This document shows, in pieces, positions 33,099 to 39,780 of a stretch of DNA of 49,551 nucleotides (within the stretch, counting starts at the first letter, position 1; every line of letters starts with the position of its first letter). A program made the translations under genes and the position numbers. This DNA is from UBA2108 sp963925495. Its GTDB lineage: Bacteria; Bacteroidota; Bacteroidia; Flavobacteriales_G; Salibacteraceae. The stretch covers positions 1-49,551 of the forward strand of contig CAWUST010000027.1 in the NCBI GenBank assembly GCA_963925495.1, given 5' to 3'. Under the pieces are notes generated by a model. The model made no database searches and was not told the DNA's origin. It saw only the letters and a program-made list of their open reading frames with translations.

Positions 33099-33986
33099 TC
33101 AATTATTATTTTCTAATTGATTATTAGAGCTCTCCAAATTGAAGTTTTTCATGTGGTAATTAACTAATTCTTTAATCGGACTCTTTATTATGCTTCCCAA
33201 GGCTAATTCCTTTTTATCCATTTCTTCTATGAGTATATCTTGAAACACGCTAGCAATTGAACCTACGAAACCAACCTCACAATTATAAGCTTCAGGAAAT
33301 CCCAATATATGAATACCAATAAATTTAGCCATGCCAGCCCTAATCATATTTTCAACATATGGATGATTTTTGTATTGAGCAATAAATGGCATAAAGGAAG
33401 CTAAATAAACATTTGCATGAACATTGCCATATATTTCCCGTACTGCTTCTTCCCAAGTCAAACCATATTCAGAGGTGAAACCCTCCTGTATTTCTTGGGG
33501 TAATGCCTTATAAAAATAATCAGCTAAAAACTGTTTCCCAAAATAACACCCTCCAGCTTCATCGCCTAAAACAAATCCTAGAGCAGGAACAGACTCTTTT
33601 AATATTTTACCATTAAAATAACATGAATTTGATCCGGTTCCCAGTATACAGCTAATCACAGGTTTTCCATTATAGACGGAATAAGCCGCAGCTAATAAAT
33701 CATGAAATATTTCGATTTTTGCCTTTGTAAAAACTTTTTGTAATCCTTGCTCAATAATTTTATTCAATTTATTACTTGAACACCCCGCTCCATAAAAATA
33801 GACTCGACAAACTTGATCTTTGATTGAATGGAATTCTGGGTTTTCATATAAAGTTTTGGTGACCAAATCACTATCATGAAAATAAGGGTTAAAACCTTGC
33901 GTTCTAATGGAAGCTATTTCAGTACCATTATTGTTAAGAAAAAGCCATTCACACTTTGTAGAACCACTTTCAGCTATTACTATCAT
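33099..33986 (-). CDS. BadF/BadG-type sugar kinase (N-acetylglucosamine kinase/glucokinase-like)
   Basis: The 295-residue protein has the actin-like ATPase fold of the BadF/BadG/BcrA/BcrD family: the phosphate-1 loop Ile-Ala-Glu-Ser-Gly-Ser-Thr-Lys-Cys-Glu-Trp at the start, His-Asp-Leu-Leu-Ala-Ala-Ala-Tyr near 95, Ile-Leu-Gly-Thr-Gly-Ser-Asn-Ser (phosphate 2) near 114, and Gly-Asp-Glu-Ala-Gly-Gly near 142. Annotated relatives are GlcNAc kinases. Placed between glucanases and zwf, with no amino-sugar gene near, it most likely makes glucose-6-phosphate for Zwf; that specificity is inference. The gene starts 18 bp after eda and ends 4 bp before the GH17 gene. Confidence 0.82.
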   Translation of the reverse strand: MIVIAESGSTKCEWLFLNNNGTEIASIRTQGFNPYFHDSDLVTKTLYENPEFHSIKDQVCRVYFYGAGCSSNKLNKIIEQGLQKVFTKAKIEIFHDLLAAAYSVYNGKPVISCILGTGSNSCYFNGKILKESVPALGFVLGDEAGGCYFGKQFLADYFYKALPQEIQEGFTSEYGLTWEEAVREIYGNVHANVYLASFMPFIAQYKNHPYVENMIRAGMAKFIGIHILGFPEAYNCEVGFVGSIASVFQDILIEEMDKKELALGSIIKSPIKELVNYHMKNFNLESSNNQLENNN

Positions 33987-34004
33987 ATAAAAAATTCTAT
34001 TTTT

Positions 34005-34583
34005 TTAAGATTCTTTAAATTTGTTTTGAAACCAGGAGCCCCCTATTGCAAATACATTATCAAGGAACAAATAATCGCGACTTGACTCTGAGGTAATACC
34101 TCCAGTAGGACAAAATTTAATATCTGGGAAAACCTGTCCATATGCTTTTAACGATTTAATTCCACCAAATAAATTTGCTGGAAAAAATTTAAGAGCAGTC
34201 AACCCTTTTTCTTTTGCAGCCATTATCTCACTTGGGGTAGCCACTCCAGGTAAAAATGGAATCCCAGATGACTTTAGACTTTGCAAAAGTTCAGCAGTCA
34301 AACCCGGACTAACAAGAAAATCCACTCCTATATCCTTTAATTTTTGAATTTGACCTGCTGCAATCACAGTGCCGGCTCCTACCAATACATCTGGTCGTTT
34401 AGCTTTGAGTAATTTAATGGCTTTAAAACCTGCGTTTGTTCTCAAAGTAATTTCGATGCAGTTTACTCCTTTGGATTGCAAATAATCTACAAAAGCAAAT
34501 GGATCATCACCATCATTAAAAGTTACAACCGGAACAAGGTTATGCGATTTCATAATCGCTAAAATGTTGTTTTGTTCGTCCAT
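34005..34583 (-). CDS. eda: 2-dehydro-3-deoxy-6-phosphogluconate aldolase
   Basis: The protein has the class I KDPG aldolase site: Cys-Ile-Glu-Ile-Thr-Leu-Arg-Thr (Glu44), Val-Gly-Ala-Gly-Thr-Val, Phe-Leu-Pro-Gly-Val-Ala-Thr-Pro-Ser-Glu, the Schiff-base Lys in Leu-Lys-Phe-Phe-Pro-Ala (Lys132), Pro-Thr-Gly-Gly-Ile and Ala-Ile-Gly-Gly-Ser-Trp. It splits KDPG into pyruvate and glyceraldehyde-3-phosphate. At 192 residues it is about 15-20 shorter than usual; it stops soon after Gly-Gly-Ser-Trp, so the last helix is missing. Active-site residues are intact, so it is probably functional. It follows edd by 2 bp. Confidence 0.95.
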   Translation of the reverse strand: MDEQNNILAIMKSHNLVPVVTFNDGDDPFAFVDYLQSKGVNCIEITLRTNAGFKAIKLLKAKRPDVLVGAGTVIAAGQIQKLKDIGVDFLVSPGLTAELLQSLKSSGIPFLPGVATPSEIMAAKEKGLTALKFFPANLFGGIKSLKAYGQVFPDIKFCPTGGITSESSRDYLFLDNVFAIGGSWFQNKFKES

Positions 34584-34585
34584 GA

Positions 34586-36388
34586 TTAAACGATAAATGA
34601 TGCGCCTTCTTCACTTATTGAAACGAGAGGTCTTATATTTTTAAATAATTCACGACCGACTCCCAAATCAGATTGAGCTTTTTTAGCAATTACATTTCTC
34701 AAATTAATTTTCTCAAAATCTTCACAATTCAGTGTTCCTTCCGTTGCGTTTAACTCTACAATATCACCAGTTTGCAATTTCAGCAAAATGTCTTTATGTT
34801 CTGGGTGTTCTGAGAGGTGAATAGCTGCCGGAACTTTACCGGATGCACCAGACATTCGACCATCAGTAACCAGTGCCACTTTAAATCCGTTTTGTTGTAA
34901 AATACTGAGTGTTGGAGTTAGTTTATGCAATTCCGGCATTCCATTTATTCGTGCACCTTGATTTCTCACTATTACAATAACATCCCGGTTTAGTTCCCCT
35001 TTTTTAAATGAAACAATTACATCATCTTGGTCTTCAAAAACTTGAATAGGTGCTTTCACCACATGATACTGTTCCTTTACTGCAGAAATTTTAATAATTG
35101 ATCTTCCCAAATTCCCATCAAGAAGTCTTAAGCCGCCAGTTGATGCAAATGGATTATCGACTCGTCTTAATACAGTATCATCCAAAGAGTTTTCTGGAAC
35201 TGACCGCCAGTTCAAAATTCCGTTTTCCAAAAATGGTTCTTGAAAATATGCCCATAAACCTTCGCCCATAATTGTAGAAACATTTTCGTTTAAATATCCT
35301 CCATCAGCCAATGTTTTCATAAGAAAACCCATTCCTCCGCAAGCTTGAAAATGATTAATGTCCGCATTTCCATTAGGATATACCTTAGTTAAAGATGGAA
35401 CGGCTTCAGAAACATCATTGAAATCACTCCAATTAATTATAATTCCTGCAGCACGTGCAATGGCTATTATATGCAAAGTATGGTTTGTAGACCCTCCTGT
35501 TGCCATCAATCCAACTAAAGCATTTACAATAGTTTCTTCACTAATAACATTCGATAGTGGCACATAAGAATTACCTGTAGATGTAATCTCGGTCAATCTT
35601 TTTACTGCAAAATCATTTAGTGCTTCTCGCAAAGGGGTGCCAGGAGTTATGAAAGAAGAACCGGGAACGTGCAGTCCCATGATTTCCATTAACATTTGAT
35701 TGCTATTGGCTGTTCCGTAAAAAGTACAGGTTCCAGCAGAATGGTAGGATGCTGATTCTGCCTTAAGCAACTCTGCTCTTCCTATTTTTCCTTCAGCATA
35801 ATCTCTTCTATGTTTTGCTTTTTCTTCGTTAGATATTCCCGTCTCCATAGGCCCTCCAGGAACAAATACAAATGGTAAGTGACCAAACCGTAATGCACCC
35901 ATCAACATTCCTGGAACAATTTTATCGCATATTCCTAAACACATGCCTCCATCAAACATTTGATGCGACATTCCAACAGCAGTTGACAAAGCAATTATAT
36001 CTCTGCTAAACAAAGACAGCTCCATTCCAGCTTGTCCTTGGGTAACTCCATCGCACATGGCGGGGACACCAGAAGCCACTTGCGCTACAGCCCCATATTT
36101 TGCTGCTGATGCTTTTAATTTTGGCGGATAATCTTCATACGTTTTATGAGCACTCAGCATATCATTATATGCAGTTATAATTGCCAAATTGGGTTTGACA
36201 TTTGCGCTCAAATCATGTTTTTCATCATCTCCGCAAGCAGCAAATGCATGAGCTAAATTACCGCAGGCCAAGCCTTCCCTTGTTACAGAATTTTGACTGC
36301 TCAATGTCATCAGATCCAAATACTCTTTTCTTGATTTTTTTGACCTTTCCTTTATGCGTTCAGTTATTTCTTGAATTCTACTATTCAT
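34586..36388 (-). CDS. edd: Phosphogluconate dehydratase
   Basis: The ATG at 36388 is chosen because it lies 1 bp after the pgl stop and gives MNSRIQEITERIKERSKKSR, the normal start of Edd. The 600-residue protein is full length. IlvD/Edd family features include Thr-Ala-Tyr-Asn-Asp-Met-Leu-Ser-Ala-His, Pro-Ala-Met-Cys-Asp-Gly-Val-Thr-Gln-Gly, Gly-Ile-Cys-Asp-Lys-Ile-Val-Pro-Gly-Met and Cys-Thr-Phe-Tyr-Gly-Thr-Ala-Asn-Ser-Asn-Gln, which supply the cysteines for the [4Fe-4S] cluster, and Asp-Gly-Arg-Met-Ser-Gly-Ala-Ser-Gly-Lys-Val-Pro near the end. The Gln and Tyr context favours Edd over dihydroxy-acid dehydratase. It converts 6-phosphogluconate to KDPG. Confidence 0.97.
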   Translation of the reverse strand: MNSRIQEITERIKERSKKSRKEYLDLMTLSSQNSVTREGLACGNLAHAFAACGDDEKHDLSANVKPNLAIITAYNDMLSAHKTYEDYPPKLKASAAKYGAVAQVASGVPAMCDGVTQGQAGMELSLFSRDIIALSTAVGMSHQMFDGGMCLGICDKIVPGMLMGALRFGHLPFVFVPGGPMETGISNEEKAKHRRDYAEGKIGRAELLKAESASYHSAGTCTFYGTANSNQMLMEIMGLHVPGSSFITPGTPLREALNDFAVKRLTEITSTGNSYVPLSNVISEETIVNALVGLMATGGSTNHTLHIIAIARAAGIIINWSDFNDVSEAVPSLTKVYPNGNADINHFQACGGMGFLMKTLADGGYLNENVSTIMGEGLWAYFQEPFLENGILNWRSVPENSLDDTVLRRVDNPFASTGGLRLLDGNLGRSIIKISAVKEQYHVVKAPIQVFEDQDDVIVSFKKGELNRDVIVIVRNQGARINGMPELHKLTPTLSILQQNGFKVALVTDGRMSGASGKVPAAIHLSEHPEHKDILLKLQTGDIVELNATEGTLNCEDFEKINLRNVIAKKAQSDLGVGRELFKNIRPLVSISEEGASFIV

Positions 36389-36389
36389 A

Positions 36390-37088
36390 TTATTTCTTCC
36401 AATAAACTTCCATTTGCACTTCTTTTTGATCAAAAAAACCTGATATCGGATATTTTATTGAGTCTTTTTCTGTTTTGGCTTTTAAAAGCACCTGTTTTTT
36501 TGATTCGCCATAACAATGAAGTATCAATTTCTTTGAACTTAATAAGGCCCTTCTTGTAAATGTAATCCTGCTATAAGGTGCTATTAGAGTAGTAGAATTT
36601 ACTAAATCATTTTCGTTTTTCAAATCCATTCCTTCTTCTAATTCAGGAGAATCGGGAAATAATGAAGCAGTATGTCCATCTGATCCCATTCCTAAAACGA
36701 CCACCGTGAAAGGTTTAGGTATTTTCGCCACTGCCACCTTAGACAAGAGCAAGTTTCTTTCTCGATTCTTACTATCATATACAAGAGGAATAAAATCAGC
36801 ATTTTTTGCTTGATTTATAAGCAAGTTCGACTTTACCATATTCCCATTTTGATCTGGGTTGTCATCTGAAACTAGTCGCTCATCGACTAAAGAGATGGTC
36901 ACTTTAGACCAATCTAGTGCAGTTTCTGACAGTACCTTAAACAAACCAGAAGGAGTTTTGCCACCAGAAACCAATAAAGAAGCACTTCCTTTTTCAGCAA
37001 TGTCACGACATAAGGATTTTACTATAGATGAAGCTAGACTATTTTCTAATGCTTCTCTTTGCTCAAGAACTGTTTCTAAACTACTCAC
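36390..37088 (-). CDS. pgl: 6-phosphogluconolactonase
   Basis: The 232-residue protein is the DevB/Pgl type: Leu-Val-Ser-Gly-Gly-Lys-Thr-Pro near residue 39, Leu-Val-Asp-Glu-Arg-Leu-Val near 67, and Val-Leu-Gly-Met-Gly-Ser-Asp-Gly-His-Thr-Ala-Ser-Leu-Phe-Pro near 131, which carries the catalytic His. It hydrolyses 6-phosphogluconolactone to 6-phosphogluconate in the cytoplasm. The start overlaps the end of zwf by 8 bp, and edd starts 1 bp after its stop, so all three are translationally coupled. Confidence 0.96.
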   Translation of the reverse strand: MSSLETVLEQREALENSLASSIVKSLCRDIAEKGSASLLVSGGKTPSGLFKVLSETALDWSKVTISLVDERLVSDDNPDQNGNMVKSNLLINQAKNADFIPLVYDSKNRERNLLLSKVAVAKIPKPFTVVVLGMGSDGHTASLFPDSPELEEGMDLKNENDLVNSTTLIAPYSRITFTRRALLSSKKLILHCYGESKKQVLLKAKTEKDSIKYPISGFFDQKEVQMEVYWKK

Positions 37089-38541
37089 CTTTTTTAATTA
37101 TTTGAGTTCTTGGCTCAGGCCACGATATATTCTCGTCTAAAATATTATCACCTGGCCCCCATGTACCTGCTTCATATAAAACGTTAGGTATATTCAATTT
37201 CGTCCAATTTGTGGTAATAGACTCAATCCACTCCCAAGATGCCTTCACCTCATCACGCCTCATAAAAAGTGTTTGATCTCCTCGAATTACGTCCATTAGC
37301 AATCTCTCATAAGCATCCGGAAACCGTTCCACAAAATGATCGGCATAGTTCAATTCAAGAGCAACAGGTTTATAACGGTATCCACCAGGGCCGGGTAATT
37401 TAACCATTTGCCTCAATTCTATTCTTTCTTCGGGCTGCAGCCTTATAGTCAGTCTATTGTTTGCAATGTCTTTCTTTTCGGGAAAAAGATTATGAGGGAC
37501 ATTTTTGAAATTTATAACGATTTCAGAATACCGTAAAGGCAATCTTTTGGCAGTCCTTAGATAGAATGGAACGCCACTCCATCTCCAATTATCGATATAA
37601 GTTTTTAATGCTACAAATGTTTCAGTACTTGAATCGTATTGATCAATTTCTTCTAGATATGACATTAATTGTCCATCCTTTGTTCTTCCTCTTGTATATT
37701 GACCCCTTACCGTGTTTTTGCTTATTGATTCAGAATCGAAGAACCTGAGAGCTTTCAAAACCTTCAGTTTTTCATTTCTCACTTCGTTAGCTCCTAACTT
37801 TGCCGGTGGCTCCATCGCAATAAGACAAAGTAGCTGGAGTAAATGATTTTGAACCATGTCTCGTAACGCACCGTACTGATCGTAAAAACCTCCCCTTGAT
37901 CCTACTCCAAGAGATTCTGCAACGGTGATTTGAACATTATCAATATTCTTAGCATCCCAAGAATGTTCAAAAATGTTATTGGCAAACCGAAGAACCATTA
38001 AATTCTGAACTGTCTCTTTCCCTAAGTAATGATCTATCCTATAAATTTGTTCTTCACCAAAATACTTCGAGACTTGATTATTTATTTCTTCCGATGAATT
38101 TAAGTCACTTCCAAGAGGTTTCTCAAGAACTATTCTAGATCCTTTTGAAATATATTTCTTTTCACTCAGATAGGCACATATAGAACCGAATACAGCAGCC
38201 GGGGTAGCCAAATAAAATATTCTAACTTTACTTTTCGATCCGACAAACCATTTCTGAATCTCTGCACTTTGCTTTCCAGTTGCAATATCAATAGAGCCAT
38301 GAATAATCATACCTAGAAGGTCCTTAATAATCGATTTCGATGCATTTGGAATATATAAATTTAGCTCTGTCTCTAATTTTTTTAAAAAACCTTCCCTCGT
38401 ATATTCTTTTCGTGAAACTGACAGAATCCTATCATTTTTTGAAATTTGATTTTCGTTTAATCTATGATATAATGCCGGGTAAATTTTTCGAAATGAAAGA
38501 TCTCCATCACCACCGAAAACTATTAAATCGAATGAGTCCAT
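37081..38541 (-). CDS. zwf: Glucose-6-phosphate 1-dehydrogenase
   Basis: The 486-residue protein has the dinucleotide motif Gly-Gly-Asp-Gly-Asp-Leu-Ser-Phe-Arg-Lys near residue 10, the Glu-Lys-Pro-Leu-Gly motif near 140, and the substrate/catalytic motif Arg-Ile-Asp-His-Tyr-Leu-Gly-Lys-Glu near 168. It oxidises glucose-6-phosphate to 6-phosphogluconolactone and produces NAD(P)H. It is the first gene of the operon, directly behind a well-formed promoter with a candidate operator. No gnd (oxidative pentose phosphate branch) is in the operon; edd and eda are, so the flux is directed to Entner-Doudoroff. Confidence 0.98.
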   Translation of the reverse strand: MDSFDLIVFGGDGDLSFRKIYPALYHRLNENQISKNDRILSVSRKEYTREGFLKKLETELNLYIPNASKSIIKDLLGMIIHGSIDIATGKQSAEIQKWFVGSKSKVRIFYLATPAAVFGSICAYLSEKKYISKGSRIVLEKPLGSDLNSSEEINNQVSKYFGEEQIYRIDHYLGKETVQNLMVLRFANNIFEHSWDAKNIDNVQITVAESLGVGSRGGFYDQYGALRDMVQNHLLQLLCLIAMEPPAKLGANEVRNEKLKVLKALRFFDSESISKNTVRGQYTRGRTKDGQLMSYLEEIDQYDSSTETFVALKTYIDNWRWSGVPFYLRTAKRLPLRYSEIVINFKNVPHNLFPEKKDIANNRLTIRLQPEERIELRQMVKLPGPGGYRYKPVALELNYADHFVERFPDAYERLLMDVIRGDQTLFMRRDEVKASWEWIESITTNWTKLNIPNVLYEAGTWGPGDNILDENISWPEPRTQIIKKGE

Positions 38542-38566
38542 GTATTATTGAGCTGAATTTTGAAAC

Positions 38567-38599
38567 CAAATGTATGAATACTTATGGTATATTATACAA
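38567..38599 (-). promoter_or_regulatory. zwf-operon promoter with candidate operator inside
   Basis: On the minus strand a -33 TTG (38599-38597) and a -7 TACATTTG (38574-38567) are 22 nt apart, within the range reported for flavobacterial promoters, and the -7 box ends 25 nt before the zwf ATG. The spacer contains the imperfect palindrome ATAC-TTATG-GTAT (38578-38590). The 16-mer at 38578-38593 recurs exactly at 47059-47074, where it overlaps another promoter. Position between -33 and -7 suits a repressor site. Confidence 0.7.
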
Positions 38600-38716
38600 T
38601 ATGTTATTAAAATCAAAATAATTTCTTCAGAAAAACGGTTGTTATTGTTCAAAAAACCAAATATACGACTATTGTCATTTGGTGACTTACTCGCTAATAA
38701 TCAAGTCATTTTAATG

Positions 38717-39469
38717 CTATAGTTCAAACGTAAAGCCTTTCTTTAGTAAACTTTCATATTTATCCTTTTCAAAAGAATATAATTTAGCAGGCCGATGAGA
38801 TACGTCTTTTTGTCGTTTACCCGTCTCTTTAAGCAGCCCCATGCTGATTATTTTTTTTCGAAAATTAGCTTTATCAAATTTTTCCTCTAGAATAGTTTCA
38901 TATAAGTGCTGCATCTGGCCTAGAGTAAATTCTTTTGGCAGTAGCTTAAAACCAATTGGTTGCAATCTAACTCTTTCCCTCAGGGCAACCAAAGACTCCT
39001 TGACGATGTTATTATGGTCAAAGGCCAAATCAGGTAATTTATTAACATCCACCCACGAAACATTGTCTGCCCAAGAACTAGCAAGAGGCTGATACTTATC
39101 TACGCTAATCAAGGTATAATAACCTACTGTTACAACCCTCCCTACCGGGTGTCTATCTACTTGGCCGTAGGAGTGGAATTGTGTCATAAACATTCCTTCC
39201 AGGCCAGTTAATTCAGAAAGCACTCTACTCGCAGCTAATTCCATATCTTCACTAGGGTAGACTAAATCACCAGGAAGCGCCATTTTGCCTTGGTGAGGTC
39301 GAGCCCCGCGTTCAATAAGCAATAATCGCAAGGAACCTTTGTCATATCCCAAAATCACACAATCCACTGATAATGCAAATTGAAAAAACTTATCCATAGA
39401 TATTTTGTAGTAGGCACTAAACTGGTGACCTAAAACATTTTCCGTAGTTGTTTGTTTAGTTTTAGCCAT
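38717..39469 (-). CDS. NrtR/AraR-like transcriptional regulator (Nudix domain plus winged helix)
   Basis: The 250-residue protein has a Nudix-fold domain (~30-165: Asp-Cys-Val-Ile-Leu-Gly-Tyr, Leu-Leu-Leu-Ile-Glu-Arg-Gly, Met-Ala-Leu-Pro-Gly-Asp-Leu-Val) followed by a C-terminal winged helix (~175-245: Phe-Thr-Leu-Gly-Gln-Met-Gln-His-Leu-Tyr-Glu and Phe-Arg-Lys-Lys-Ile, then Arg-Pro-Ala-Lys-Leu-Tyr). This layout is that of NrtR-family regulators, including the sugar-responsive AraR of Bacteroidota. The Nudix box is degenerate: the place of Arg-Glu-x-x-Glu-Glu reads Arg-Val-Leu-Ser-Glu-Leu, so hydrolase activity is probably lost. It lies upstream of zwf on the same strand and is divergent from susC, which fits a local regulator. 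Confidence 0.85.
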   Translation of the reverse strand: MAKTKQTTTENVLGHQFSAYYKISMDKFFQFALSVDCVILGYDKGSLRLLLIERGARPHQGKMALPGDLVYPSEDMELAASRVLSELTGLEGMFMTQFHSYGQVDRHPVGRVVTVGYYTLISVDKYQPLASSWADNVSWVDVNKLPDLAFDHNNIVKESLVALRERVRLQPIGFKLLPKEFTLGQMQHLYETILEEKFDKANFRKKIISMGLLKETGKRQKDVSHRPAKLYSFEKDKYESLLKKGFTFEL

Positions 39470-39780
39470 ATCAATTGCAATAATTTAAAGTAGGGATTAA
39501 AAGTTGGCGAATATAAAACTCAAGAGCGAAAAGAATTAGATTTTAATCTTCTTTTTTAATTTAACACCATAGAGCATTTTATAATTAATCCATGTCTACC
39601 TAATTCAAATTTATTTATTAACAGGGATTAAAACATGAACATCTTATACGTAATGAAATTATATACAGCATATTACAGATTAAAATAAATAGACCTTAAA
39701 CTAAAAACTTTTAAAAAAAATGAAAAAAAGTAATTACTTTGTGGTTCTTTGGCAAAATTATTCATAGAATTGTTCAAGAT
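39470..39780 (+). promoter_or_regulatory. Divergent spacer between regulator gene and susC
   Basis: This AT-rich stretch must hold the promoters of the regulator and of the susC operon. Near the susC side TTACTTTG (39734-39741) is one base off the TAnnTTTG box. The sequence CTTATACGTA (39652-39661) resembles one half of the candidate operator but the other half does not fit. No gene is visible in it. Confidence 0.35.

Larger units (their letters stand above)
22757..38541 (-). other. Apparent 11-gene operon: beta-glucan degradation plus Entner-Doudoroff pathway
   Basis: Order of transcription: zwf, pgl, edd, eda, sugar kinase, GH17, sugar-porter MFS, GH16, GH30, GH149-like phosphorylase, FucP-type MFS. 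Junctions are an 8-bp overlap, then gaps of 1, 2, 18, 4, 10, 11, 2, 45 and 10 bp, and no internal terminator is visible. A single promoter with a candidate operator precedes zwf. Whether all eleven genes share one transcript is inference from spacing. Confidence 0.75.

Noticed and set aside
38340..38621. 93-codon plus-strand frame across the zwf start and promoter
   Set aside because: It overlaps the 5' end of zwf and its promoter, and its sequence has no protein-like pattern.
39652..39661. CTTATACGTA upstream of susC as a third copy of the candidate operator
   Set aside because: Only one half resembles the 16-mer, the spacing differs by a base, and such matches are expected by chance in AT-rich DNA.
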